Shown piece after piece: positions 32,746 to 40,841 of a stretch of 64,000 nt of DNA. The notes below the pieces were generated by a model. That model made no database searches, was not told the origin of the DNA, and worked only from the letters and a program-made list of their open reading frames with translations. The stretch is from SCN-70-22 sp046327755 (GTDB lineage Bacteria > Gemmatimonadota > Gemmatimonadetes > Gemmatimonadales > Gemmatimonadaceae), in contig JAXLXW010000008.1 in NCBI GenBank assembly GCA_046327755.1, positions 186,001 to 250,000 on the forward strand, written 5' to 3'. Position 1 is the first letter of the stretch; each line of letters begins with the position of its first letter. A program made the translations under genes and the position numbers.

Positions 32746-33813
32746 TCAGCGCGCGTCGAACAGGTTGGCCATCGCGCCGGCATCGAGCCCCGCGGCGAGG
32801 GCGAGCATGAGGAGGATACGCGCCTTCTGCGGATTGAGGTCAGTGGCGCCGATCGTCGTGCCACGCCCGGGCGACGAGGGGTCGCGCTGCCCATCGCCCC
32901 GTCCCGTTCCTACGCGCCCGCTCCCGGTACGGTTGGAAATGACGACGGTCACGCCGCGCTCGGTGGCACGTTCGAGGGCGCGCGACATCGCCGGCGTCGC
33001 CCCCCCGCGCCCGACACCGGCGAGGACGAGCCCGCGCGCCCCGGCATTCACGAGCGCATCGACCTGTACCGAGTCGGAGCCAACGTAGGCGTAGACCACG
33101 TCGACCCGCGGGAAGTCGGCCACCCGCTCGAGGTCGAATCGCGGGGCAGCACAACGTCCCGCAACGGCGGGAGCCGGACGATGAAAGACGACGGTGTCGG
33201 GATCGGCGAGGCCGAGGACGCCGGCGTCGGGCGCGGTGAAGGCGTTGAGGCGCGTGGTGTTGCTCTTGGTGACGTCGCGCGCGGCGAAGATCTCGTCGTT
33301 CATGAGGACGAGCGTCCCGCGCCCGCGCGCGGCGGGAGCCACAGCCGTTCGGATCGCGTTGCGCAGGTTGGCCGGCCCGTCGGCGCCCACCCAGTTGGCC
33401 TGGCGCATGGCCCCGGTGAGGATAACGGGCTCGCATCCGCCCACGGTGAGGGAGAGGAAATATGCCGTCTCCTCCATGGTGTCGGTGCCGTGCGTGATGA
33501 CGTAGCCGGCGGGAGCATCCGACGCCGCTTGCAGCTGCCGGATGCGCGTCGCGAGCCCGCGCCACATCGCTTGCGTCACGCTCGATGAGGCGACGTTGCT
33601 GAACTGCTCCACCGTCACGGTGGCGATGCGCCCCAGGTCGGGGATCGCCTCGGTCAGTTCACGCCCGGTACGCCGTCCGCCGTCGCCGATGTTGGAGATG
33701 GTCCCCCCGGTCGCGAGGACGTGGACGCGCGGCGGCGTGCCCTGCGCACGGAGGGGGTGCGCCGCGGCGAGCGCGAGGGCCGTCAGGAGCGCTCGCGCCG
33801 CCGCCGACGCCAT
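32746..33813 (-). CDS. L-asparaginase, exported type II
   Basis: A 355-residue asparaginase. A signal peptide (LLTALALAAAHPLRAQ) precedes the first catalytic threonine in VLATGGTISN. The second catalytic motif is VITHGTDTMEETAYFL. ILTGAMRQANWVGADGPANL and ARDVTKSNTTRLNAF are further family segments. It hydrolyses asparagine to aspartate and ammonia, probably in the periplasm. The ATG lies two bases after the TAG stop of the aminotransferase gene, so translation is coupled. An Arg/Gly-rich loop (GSGRVGTGRGDGQRD) near 305 is an unusual insertion. Confidence 0.92.
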   Translation of the reverse strand: MASAAARALLTALALAAAHPLRAQGTPPRVHVLATGGTISNIGDGGRRTGRELTEAIPDLGRIATVTVEQFSNVASSSVTQAMWRGLATRIRQLQAASDAPAGYVITHGTDTMEETAYFLSLTVGGCEPVILTGAMRQANWVGADGPANLRNAIRTAVAPAARGRGTLVLMNDEIFAARDVTKSNTTRLNAFTAPDAGVLGLADPDTVVFHRPAPAVAGRCAAPRFDLERVADFPRVDVVYAYVGSDSVQVDALVNAGARGLVLAGVGRGGATPAMSRALERATERGVTVVISNRTGSGRVGTGRGDGQRDPSSPGRGTTIGATDLNPQKARILLMLALAAGLDAGAMANLFDAR

Positions 33814-33815
33814 GC

Positions 33816-34685
33816 CTAACGCCCTCCAGCCGGGATCGCCCCATAGATGCGGGCGGCCAGCGCGTCGTACAGCGCCATCGACACCTTCCCCGGCTTCCCG
33901 TCGCCCACCGGCGTCCCGTCGATCGAGACGATCGGCATCACGTCGGTCGTGGTTCCCGTGAGGAAGGCCTCTTGCAGCTGCGGGAGGTGGTGGGTGTGGA
34001 ACGGCGTCTCGTTCACCGGCACTCCCAGCTCGCGCGCCACCTCGAGCACCACATCGCGCGTGATCCCGGGGAGGATCAGGTTGCTCGCCGGGTAGGTGCG
34101 CAGCTCGCCGTCGATCACGCCGAAGACGTTCGTGTGCGACCCCTCGGTGATCGCGCTCTCGCGCACGAAGATCGCCTCGAAGACGCCGTGGTCGACCGCA
34201 TGCTGCTTGGCCATCACCGCGGCCAGGAGGTTCACCGTCTTGATGTCGCAGCGCGACCAGCGGATGTCGGGATACGTCACGACGGCGACGCCGTTGGCCC
34301 GCTTCTCCGTGGGAAGCGAGAAGCGCTGCGCCGAGAGGAAGACCGTGCACGGCGTCCCCGGCGGGGGAAAGTGGTGCGTGCGCGGCGCGGCGCCGCGCGT
34401 GATCTGCAGGTAGACCGTCCCCTCGCCCGAGGTGATGTCGTTGCGCTTGAGCAGCTCGAGCGAGACCGTCTCGATCTCGTCGAGCGAGAGGGGCGGGTCG
34501 AGGCGCAGCTCGCGCAGCCCGCGCGCCAGGCGCTTCATGTGGCGCCCCGATTCGAACAGGCGACCGTCGACCGCACGAGTCACCTCGTACACGCCGTCGC
34601 CGAAGAAGAAGCCGCGCTCGTCGACCGAGAGCTTGGCTTCGCTACGGGGGAGGTATTCCCCGTTGAGGTACACGATGCTGGACAT
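33816..34685 (-). CDS. dat: D-amino-acid aminotransferase (fold type IV PLP enzyme)
   Basis: A 289-residue class IV aminotransferase. The PLP lysine lies in RCDIKTVNLLAAV. VDERGFFFGDGVYEV, ITEGSHTNVFGV and EAFLTGTTTDVMPI are the other conserved blocks and point to the D-alanine transaminase branch rather than branched-chain transaminases. It would interconvert D-alanine and D-glutamate with their keto acids. ATG 34685 has GGGGAAG upstream. The TAG stop is within a CGTTAGG word and is followed two bases later by the asparaginase ATG. Confidence 0.9.
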   Translation of the reverse strand: MSSIVYLNGEYLPRSEAKLSVDERGFFFGDGVYEVTRAVDGRLFESGRHMKRLARGLRELRLDPPLSLDEIETVSLELLKRNDITSGEGTVYLQITRGAAPRTHHFPPPGTPCTVFLSAQRFSLPTEKRANGVAVVTYPDIRWSRCDIKTVNLLAAVMAKQHAVDHGVFEAIFVRESAITEGSHTNVFGVIDGELRTYPASNLILPGITRDVVLEVARELGVPVNETPFHTHHLPQLQEAFLTGTTTDVMPIVSIDGTPVGDGKPGKVSMALYDALAARIYGAIPAGGR

Positions 34686-34701
34686 GGCTTCCCCTGTCGT
34701 G

Positions 34702-34741
34702 AAACGACCCGCGCCCTCCACTCGGGGGCACGGGTCGTTTT
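34702..34741. terminator. Terminator-like hairpin between the propeller protein and aminotransferase genes
   Basis: AAACGACCCG at 34702-34711 pairs with CGGGTCGTTT at 34731-34740. It ends the minus-strand propeller gene (stop 34796) before the aminotransferase start at 34685. The same AAACGAC arm appears in the terminator at 13823. Confidence 0.8.
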
Positions 34742-34795
34742 CTACGGCGGGGGGAGCGTCAAGTCAAGCCAAGGCGCCCCGGGGGGGCGACTCCC

Positions 34796-35869
34796 TCACG
34801 GAAGGCGCGCGAGGAAGGCCATCCCGTCAGGGTTGTTCCCGGCGTTGATGGTGCGAGTCACCGACAGCGTCGCGAGGTCGAGCTCGACGACCTCGCCCAG
34901 CGCCGCGGTCGCCACCCACGCGCGCTTCCCGTTGGGGTCCATGAGGATCCCGAGCGGGACCGCGCTGTTCCCCATGTCGCCCAGCACCACCTCGGCCTTC
35001 TTCTTCGAGGGATCGAAGGGAATGGTGATCGTCGCCACCTGCGCGCGCTTGGCGACGTCGTACACGGTGATCGTCCCCGCCGCCGCATTGGAGACGAGCG
35101 CCCGCTTCCCGTCGAGGGTGAACTTGAGGCGGTTGGGGAAGCGCATGGTGGGGAGCGTGCCTAACGAATCCATCGTGGCGGCGTCGAGGATGGTGAGGTA
35201 GTCGAGGTTCCGGTCGGCGGCCCAGACCTCCGTCCCGCTGGGCGAGACGTCGATCGCCTCGGGCCCCTTCCCCGTCACCTTCACCTGCACCGTCTTCCCC
35301 GCCACGAGGTCGATCTTCGAGACGCTCCCCGAGCCGATGTTGGCCGTGTACGCCGTCCGCTCATCGGGGGCGAGCGCCACCATGTGCGAGAGGTTCTGCT
35401 CCGTGGGGATCGCCTTCTCGACCGTTCCGGCGGCCACGTCGACGACGACGAGCGCCTTCCCGAGTTCAGACGTCACGAGGACACGGCGCCCGTCCCGGAG
35501 CCAAACGATCCCGTGCGGGCGGCGCCAGTCGCCCAGGGCGATGGTGCGCGGCGCTGCCTTCCCCGAGAGATCGAGGACGGTGAGCGAGTTCCCCGGCGCC
35601 TGGTTGCCGTAGTTGGTCACCACCGCCGTCGCCCCGTTCGGCGACACCGCCACCTCGTGCGGACCGTCGCCGGTGGGGAAGGTGCGGACGACCGTCGCCG
35701 TCGCGAGGTCGACGATCGAGGCCTGCGCGTCGCTCTTGTTGAGGACGATGAGCGCCGTGCGCGCGGGCTGCGCGCGGAGCGGCGTGGCCCCCGCGAGCAT
35801 GCCGGCGGTCGCACCGGCAATGGCAAGGGCGGCGACCACGACTCGTGGTGAGTTGAGACGGAAGTGCAT
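34796..35869 (-). CDS. Exported YVTN/NHL-type beta-propeller protein
   Basis: A 357-residue protein with a signal peptide (VAALAIAGATAGMLAGATPLRAQ) and about seven propeller blades of the YVTN kind. Typical repeats are GDGPHEVAVSPNGATAVVTN, RRPHGIVWLRDGRRVLVTSE, LSHMVALAPDERTAYTANIG, GPEAIDVSPSGTEVWAADR and MRFPNRLKFTLDGKRALVSN. No catalytic residues or PQQ motifs are apparent. Such proteins bind ligands or partners in the periplasm or at the surface, and the role here is unknown. A terminator separates it from the downstream aminotransferase. Confidence 0.88.
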   Translation of the reverse strand: MHFRLNSPRVVVAALAIAGATAGMLAGATPLRAQPARTALIVLNKSDAQASIVDLATATVVRTFPTGDGPHEVAVSPNGATAVVTNYGNQAPGNSLTVLDLSGKAAPRTIALGDWRRPHGIVWLRDGRRVLVTSELGKALVVVDVAAGTVEKAIPTEQNLSHMVALAPDERTAYTANIGSGSVSKIDLVAGKTVQVKVTGKGPEAIDVSPSGTEVWAADRNLDYLTILDAATMDSLGTLPTMRFPNRLKFTLDGKRALVSNAAAGTITVYDVAKRAQVATITIPFDPSKKKAEVVLGDMGNSAVPLGILMDPNGKRAWVATAALGEVVELDLATLSVTRTINAGNNPDGMAFLARLP

Positions 35870-36013
35870 GTGGGCGAGAGGCGGGTAGATGCGAGGGCGA
35901 TGGCCGCGACGGTGGCCAGTGAGCGGGAAGGCGCCGCGCAGACGCTAACGCCCCGCGCCCACCGGTGCCAACGCGGAGGGACCAGTCGTCCTATTCCCGG
36001 ATCCTCCACACCC

Positions 36014-36565
36014 ATGACACCGCGACTCGTCCTCCGCCTCCTGGTCGTCCCGCTCATCGTGACCAGCGCCGCACTGCGCCTGGGCAACGCCGAGTATTGG
36101 GACTTCGTGGACGACCTCAACCTGGCGGTGCACGAAGCGGGGCACCTCGTCTTCCAGCCGCTGGGAGACCACGCCATGACGATCGGCGGATCGCTCTGCC
36201 AGGTGATCGTCCCCTTCGCCTTTGCCTGCTACTTCTTCATGCAGCGTCAGCGCTTCGCGGCGAGCGTGGTGATGGCATGGGTCGCGATCAACCTGCTCAA
36301 CGTGGCGCACTACATCGGCGACGCGCGCGCGCAGGAACTCCCGCTCCTGGGTGGGGAGAACTCGATCCACGACTGGTGGTACCTGCTGACGGAGTGGGAC
36401 CTGCTTCCGTACGACCTGTCGATCGCGCAGGGAGTTCGTGCGGCCGCCACGCTTGCCTGGGTCGTGGCGGGCGGCGGTGCACTCGCCTTCGCGCGCGAGC
36501 GGAGCGATGGACACCCGGGTGAACGGGACGCCCGCACCGGCGGCGTCGCTGCCGACCGCGGGTGA
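36014..36565 (+). CDS. Integral membrane protein with HEAGH zinc-protease motif
   Basis: A 183-residue protein with about four membrane spans: LLVVPLIVTSAALRL, QVIVPFAFACYFFM, SVVMAWVAINLLNVAHY and AATLAWVVAGGGALA. Between the first two lies LAVHEAGHLVFQPLG, a HEXXH motif as in M50 membrane metalloproteases, followed by GGSLCQ. The second M50 motif (NPDG or LDG) is absent; HDWWYLLTEWDLL may play another role. A membrane protease is possible but unproven. The stop codon lies in a 10-bp tandem repeat. Confidence 0.7.
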   Translation: MTPRLVLRLLVVPLIVTSAALRLGNAEYWDFVDDLNLAVHEAGHLVFQPLGDHAMTIGGSLCQVIVPFAFACYFFMQRQRFAASVVMAWVAINLLNVAHYIGDARAQELPLLGGENSIHDWWYLLTEWDLLPYDLSIAQGVRAAATLAWVVAGGGALAFARERSDGHPGERDARTGGVAADRG

Positions 36566-36626
36566 CCGCGGGTGACCGCGGGTGACCGCGGGTGACCGCG
36601 GGTGACCGCAGCTGACCGCAGCTGAC
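36551..36626. repeat. 10-bp tandem repeat (GGTGACCGCG) across a gene end
   Basis: Seven and a half units of period 10: GCCGACCGCG, four GGTGACCGCG, GGTGACCGCA and diverged GCTGACCGCA copies. The TGA stop of the HEAGH membrane protein is inside the third repeat position. The convergent EAL-like gene ends at 36629, immediately after. Confidence 0.9.
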
Positions 36627-36628
36627 GC

Positions 36629-37255
36629 CTAACGCACCAGCGTCGGGCGGACGGTGCTCTCCCCTTCATCGCCGAAGAAGGGGAGGTTCCCCCACTGCAC
36701 GAGGGCGATGCCGGCTACGCGCGCCGCATCGATCTCGTGGTCGTCCCGCGGGTTGCGCGCCACCAGCTGCAATCCGCGCGCACGCGCGAACTCGCCAAAG
36801 GTGACCATGGCCCGGAACACGTCCGGGACGGCGCCCGCCCCGTGCACGAACTCGGGCGACAAGCGGACATACGTCGGCCCGGCGGCCGCGAGGAGTTCGA
36901 GCATCGTACGCCCCCAGAGATCCCGCACTTCGACCATCGTCGGAATGCCAAGGTCGCCTGCGGTGGCCAAGGCGTGCCGCAGGAGCCCGGCGTCGAACGT
37001 TGCCGGCGAGACGGCGAGGGTCAGGATCGAGCGCGAACGCGACGACGCGATGGAGCGCAGCACCGGCTGCACGTAGACATCGAAGTCGCGCAGGCCAATC
37101 ACGTCCGAGTAGACCGCATAGGCCGACAGCACGAGCTCCTTGCGGCGCTCGTCGAGCAGCGCGCGCTCGGCAGGGGTATTGGGAACCGACAGCTTCCAGA
37201 GCGATTCGCGCGCGAGCACGACGCGCGGCGTCGGCTGCGATGGCAAGTGTTCCAC
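36629..37255 (-). CDS. Degenerate EAL-domain protein
   Basis: A 208-residue protein whose length and pattern fit the second half of an EAL domain: ILTLAVSPATFDAGLLRHAL, GIPTMVEVRDLWGRTMLELL, TYVRLSPEFVHGAGAVPDVF, FARARGLQLVARN and AGIALVQWGNLPFFGDE. The metal-binding and catalytic positions of cyclic-di-GMP phosphodiesterases (ELTE, KxD, the DD pair, AEGVE) are altered, so it is probably inactive and may bind a partner or ligand. GTG 37255 has GAGG upstream and lies 11 bases after the stop of the pseudo-receiver gene, so they are one operon. Confidence 0.65.
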   Translation of the reverse strand: MEHLPSQPTPRVVLARESLWKLSVPNTPAERALLDERRKELVLSAYAVYSDVIGLRDFDVYVQPVLRSIASSRSRSILTLAVSPATFDAGLLRHALATAGDLGIPTMVEVRDLWGRTMLELLAAAGPTYVRLSPEFVHGAGAVPDVFRAMVTFGEFARARGLQLVARNPRDDHEIDAARVAGIALVQWGNLPFFGDEGESTVRPTLVR

Positions 37256-37266
37256 GACGCGATGCC

Positions 37267-37653
37267 TCAAGCGGCGATGGAGTGACACAGCACCCTCGCC
37301 AGCTGCGCGGTCGGGAGGTGACGGGCAAAGACCTGGTCGAAGCCGGGAAGCGAGCCTTCGTTCGGTTCGCCCTCTGGGGACTCCACGGCGAGCGCGACGA
37401 GTCGCACCAGGGGGGGCCGGAGACGGCTTTCGTACGCCAGCGCACACGCGTCGCCGAGGTTGTCTGGCGTCACGCCGACAACGATCGCGTCATAGTGCAG
37501 ATGCTGAACCAGCGCCCGAGCGTCGGACATCCCTTCGGCGCCGTCCACACGGCAGCCACGAAAGGTGAGGTACTCGCTCAGGGCAAAAAGAAGCGCGCTC
37601 TCGTCGTCGACGATGAGGACGCGCTGACAGACGATGTTCACGGAATGGCTCAC
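37267..37653 (-). CDS. Stand-alone pseudo-receiver domain protein
   Basis: A single receiver domain of about 128 residues. The acidic pair is present in RVLIVDDESALLFALSEYL. The phosphoacceptor strand reads YDAIVVGVTPDNLGD, with Gly where the conserved Asp should be, and the usual KP motif near the end is missing (GFDQVFARHL). It therefore cannot be phosphorylated in the normal way. GTG 37653 is taken as start, with GTG 37641 and 37698 as alternatives. It is followed by the degenerate EAL gene. The GTPase gene ends 171 bases upstream on the same strand. Confidence 0.7.
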   Translation of the reverse strand: MSHSVNIVCQRVLIVDDESALLFALSEYLTFRGCRVDGAEGMSDARALVQHLHYDAIVVGVTPDNLGDACALAYESRLRPPLVRLVALAVESPEGEPNEGSLPGFDQVFARHLPTAQLARVLCHSIAA

Positions 37654-37824
37654 TTGATAGGGTCGGACGAGGCAAGGCAAGGGCAAGGCGCTTGCCACGT
37701 CTGAACACCGCGGAGCTACTCCGCAAACTGCTGTGAGGCCTTGAGTTAGCGGTCGAGCCCGACTCGCCGCTCCGCCCTCGGCATCTGTCGGACGGACTGC
37801 CGGTCTGGAAGGCGGATCAGCCGC

Positions 37825-38328
37825 TCAGCCTTCGAGCATCCGGCGCACGAGGTGGTGGAAGGCGTCATCGACCACGTCACCGGTGCGGGCGGAGGTGCGC
37901 AGGACCGGAATCCCGGTGGGGGCGTTGGCCTCGAGGAAGTGATCGTCCACCGCCCAGTTCTCGCCCAGGTCGCTCTTGTTGAGGAGGAGGAGCGAGGGGA
38001 CGTTGCCGACGGTCTCCTCCGCCAGCGCCCGGATGCTCTTCGTCGTCGCGAGTGTCTCCGGCCGTGTCCCGTCCGCTACGTAGATGAGCCCGGAAGCGCC
38101 GCGCAGGTACGACAGGCGCACCCGCTGGAATTCGTCCTCGCCCTGCAGGTCCCAGAGCAGGAGCGAGACGGTGGTGTCACCCATCGTGACCAGCTTGCGG
38201 TCGATCTTCACTCCGATGGTCGCCTGGTACTTCTCGGAGAAGATCGATTCCACGAATCGCCGGACGAGGCTCGTCTTGCCCACGGCGGTCGCGCCGAGCA
38301 TGCAGACTTTGCGTTGGACGACGGGCAT
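37825..38328 (-). CDS. Rab/Ras-like small GTPase
   Basis: A 167-residue single-domain GTPase of the Ras superfamily. All five G motifs are visible: P-loop GATAVGKTS (12-20), Thr38 in ATIG (switch I), WDLQGED (59-65, switch II, Glu64 in place of the catalytic Gln), NKSD (117-120) and TSA (145-147). No membrane or lipid-anchor motif is seen, and the C-terminus is short. It follows the roadblock-like/OmpA gene by 60 bases and probably belongs to the same transcript. Prokaryotic relatives (MglA and Rab-like groups) control polarity or trafficking of cell-surface machinery; the function here is unknown. Confidence 0.92.
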   Translation of the reverse strand: MPVVQRKVCMLGATAVGKTSLVRRFVESIFSEKYQATIGVKIDRKLVTMGDTTVSLLLWDLQGEDEFQRVRLSYLRGASGLIYVADGTRPETLATTKSIRALAEETVGNVPSLLLLNKSDLGENWAVDDHFLEANAPTGIPVLRTSARTGDVVDDAFHHLVRRMLEG

Positions 38329-38388
38329 GTCTTGGGACGGGAGACGGGGGACGGGAGACGGGAGTGGTCCGGCGACCGCGCCGGAAAG

Positions 38389-40104
38389 CTACCGTCCCTC
38401 CAGCGTGATGCGGAGTCGGACCTTGCGTTGCGTGCGTGTCGCGTCGCTGGTGTCGATGCCGGCCACGAGCGACTGGACGGTGACGCCGCGCGCTTCCAGG
38501 GCGGAGCGCATGCGCTGGGCACGGGCGCGGCGGAGAACGGCGTTGGTCTCCTCCGTCCCCACGCTGTCGGCAGAGCCAATCAACTCGATGCGGGCGACGC
38601 GGGCGCCGCGCGTGGCGTCGCCCAGGAAGGCGCGCAGGCGCAGGGCGAGCGAGTCGACGCGCGCCACCTGCTCGGCGATGGGCGAGGCGCCGCCCAGCGG
38701 GTAGTCGAAGGCGATGGCCTCGATGGAGTCGGCGGTGGCGCGGAGCGCGACCTCGGCGGAATCGCGCAACTCCGTCAGGCGCAAGTGCCCGACGCCAGGG
38801 ACGGCGAGGGCGAAGCGCTGGGCCTCGGCGCGCCACGCCGCCGAGGCAACGCCGCCGGGGACGAGCGTGTCACCCGCCAGACGCAACGTGACCGTGCCCG
38901 GGGGCGAGAGCAGCGCCTGCGCACGCCGCACCACGAACTCGGGGCGGAGGGCGATGTACGGCTCCCACTTGTCGGCGATGCGCGCCGAGTCGAAGCCGGC
39001 GGCGGCGGCGAGCGCCTTGGGGTCGCGCGCCAGCGGGTCGCGCAGCCCCGTGACCACGAAGCGGCCGTCGCTGCGCCCGGTGGAGCCGACCACCACCCCC
39101 GGTTCCTGCCGCAGCTGGCCGAGGTAACGGTCGAAGCGCCGCTGCTCGAGGACGCGCGGGACGGCGCACCACCCGACCGCCGCCAGGACCAGGACCCCTA
39201 ACAGGATCGTGCGCCACTGCCCGCTCCCCGCCGGCGTGCTCGCCTGCGAGACGAGGCATCGCTCGAGGATCCCGTCGCGAATGGCGAAGGGGACTCCCGA
39301 GGCCCCGAAGCGCTCGATCTCCTCGGCGTGCGCCAGGTGCAGCTCCTCCACCGCCCCCTGGAGCGTTTCGCGCAGCGTGAGCGGAGGCTGGCCGCGGATC
39401 ACGGCGGCGATGATCGCCCCCGGGCCGCTCTCCGCCCAGACCGTGAGGTCGCCCAGGGCGAGCGAGTCGAGTGACTCCTGCTCCGACACCTTGAACGAGT
39501 CGCGCGCAAAGTCGCGGAGTGCCGTCATCATCGAGGCGACGAGGTCCGGCGCCAGCGCCTGTACGCCGGGGGCCGTGCGGTGCTCGATGAGGAGCCCCGA
39601 GTCGCGATGGATGACGAAGAGCTGCTCGACGCGGAAGACGAGCGAATGTGAGAGGACGACCTCGCCGAACGACTTCCCCGTGCGCATCGCTTCCAGTCGC
39701 CAGGCCAGCCCGCGGAGCGAGACGGTGTGCTCGAGGGTGGTGTTGAGCGACTGCACCAGCTCGGCCAGCGCGTTGGAGATCGCGCGCCGGATTGCCGGCC
39801 CCATGATGGGGAAGATCGCGTCGACCAGCGGCTGCGGGTCCTTTCGGACCGAGACCTTGATGGCCTCGCCGACCAGGGGGCCTAACGCCGCCCCCATGCG
39901 GTCGTCGGCGGCGGCGCGGCGCGTGACGGCCTCGGGGAGGACGCGCGCCACTTCCTCGACATGCAGCGCCGGGTTGGCCAGCTTGCGTTCGAGGTCCCGG
40001 ATCCGCTCGCGATCGGGGTCGAGCAGGAGCGCGCGCAGCTCGGCGAGGCGGTCCTCGCCGGGCACTGCCACTTCACGCTCGCTGTGCCGCAGTGGTTCGG
40101 CCAC
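38389..40104 (-). CDS. Membrane protein with roadblock/longin-like domain, one transmembrane span and OmpA domain
   Basis: A 571-residue protein. Residues about 155-245 (VEQLFVIHRDSGLLIEHR, SMMTALRDFARDSFKVSE, GPGAIIAAVIRGQPP) resemble the roadblock/longin-like sensory modules found beside small GTPases. One membrane span lies at 299-318 (TILLGVLVLAAVGWCAVP), and residues about 450-571 form an OmpA-like peptidoglycan-binding domain (VARIELIGSADSVGTEETN, RRARAQRMRSALEARGV). The first 150 residues would be cytoplasmic with the roadblock-like part, and the OmpA part periplasmic. The start is GTG 40104. It is flanked by the coiled-coil gene (20 bases upstream) and the GTPase gene. Confidence 0.8.
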   Translation of the reverse strand: MAEPLRHSEREVAVPGEDRLAELRALLLDPDRERIRDLERKLANPALHVEEVARVLPEAVTRRAAADDRMGAALGPLVGEAIKVSVRKDPQPLVDAIFPIMGPAIRRAISNALAELVQSLNTTLEHTVSLRGLAWRLEAMRTGKSFGEVVLSHSLVFRVEQLFVIHRDSGLLIEHRTAPGVQALAPDLVASMMTALRDFARDSFKVSEQESLDSLALGDLTVWAESGPGAIIAAVIRGQPPLTLRETLQGAVEELHLAHAEEIERFGASGVPFAIRDGILERCLVSQASTPAGSGQWRTILLGVLVLAAVGWCAVPRVLEQRRFDRYLGQLRQEPGVVVGSTGRSDGRFVVTGLRDPLARDPKALAAAAGFDSARIADKWEPYIALRPEFVVRRAQALLSPPGTVTLRLAGDTLVPGGVASAAWRAEAQRFALAVPGVGHLRLTELRDSAEVALRATADSIEAIAFDYPLGGASPIAEQVARVDSLALRLRAFLGDATRGARVARIELIGSADSVGTEETNAVLRRARAQRMRSALEARGVTVQSLVAGIDTSDATRTQRKVRLRITLEGR

Positions 40105-40124
40105 GGGCTTGGCCCGGCGGATGC

Positions 40125-40685
40125 CTAACGCTGCTCGCCGTCGGCCAGCCGCTGGGCGAACTCGGCGAACATCGCGGCGATGTGCGTGCGGTCCGCCTTG
40201 GCGCTTCGCAGGTCGAAGGCCTCGCGGCGCAACGACTCCGACAGCTCCTGGTGCCGCCGCGAGTGATCCTCGGACAGCTGGCGCAGCTGGTCGGTGAGGG
40301 CGTTGCGCAGTTCGCGATGCTGCTGCGCCACCTGCTCCGCCAACGCGCTGATGCGGTCAGAGAGCTCGCGGTTCACGTTGGCCGTCGCGTCCATCGCGTC
40401 GCGCACCCCCTGCTTGCGGTCGCGCTGCTCGGCGGAGAGCGAGCCGGCCAGCGCCTCGAGCTCACTGCGCAGGTGCTGCTCCGACGCCGTGAGGCGGCGG
40501 TTCATGTCCTCGCGCAGCTCCCCCGACTCCCGCAGCAAGCGCTCCTCGAGCGTCGAGAAGCGGCGGTCGTAGTCGCGCATCTGCGACCCGAAGAGGATGT
40601 CGCGGATCTTGTCGACGTTGCCGGTATCGGGAGGCGTCGGCATGGGCGCCGTATCCGGAATCGCGCCGTTCGTCATCTCGCTCAT
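40125..40685 (-). CDS. Coiled-coil protein of the GTPase cluster
   Basis: A 186-residue hydrophilic protein. After a Pro-rich start comes VDKIRDILFGSQMRDYDRRF, a well-ordered motif that seems family-specific. A long alpha-helical coiled coil follows (LRSELEALAGSLSAEQRDRK, LRQLSEDHSRRHQELSESLR). It has no signal peptide or membrane span. It ends 20 bases before the OmpA/roadblock gene, and the TAG stop lies in a CGTTAGG word. A scaffold or adaptor for the GTPase/OmpA module is inferred from position. Confidence 0.75.
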   Translation of the reverse strand: MSEMTNGAIPDTAPMPTPPDTGNVDKIRDILFGSQMRDYDRRFSTLEERLLRESGELREDMNRRLTASEQHLRSELEALAGSLSAEQRDRKQGVRDAMDATANVNRELSDRISALAEQVAQQHRELRNALTDQLRQLSEDHSRRHQELSESLRREAFDLRSAKADRTHIAAMFAEFAQRLADGEQR

Positions 40686-40841
40686 CGTGTCCCGCCCTGG
40701 GAGCGTCGCGTCGCCGCCGCGCCCCCGTCAGTGGTGAAAGTGCCCCGCGCGTCGGTCATCAGGCCGAAGGCGCCTGCCGCCGTCTCTGTGCCGCACGCCG
40801 GCAATCCGTGTCCGGCACCCATCGGCCGGACGCCGCGTCGA

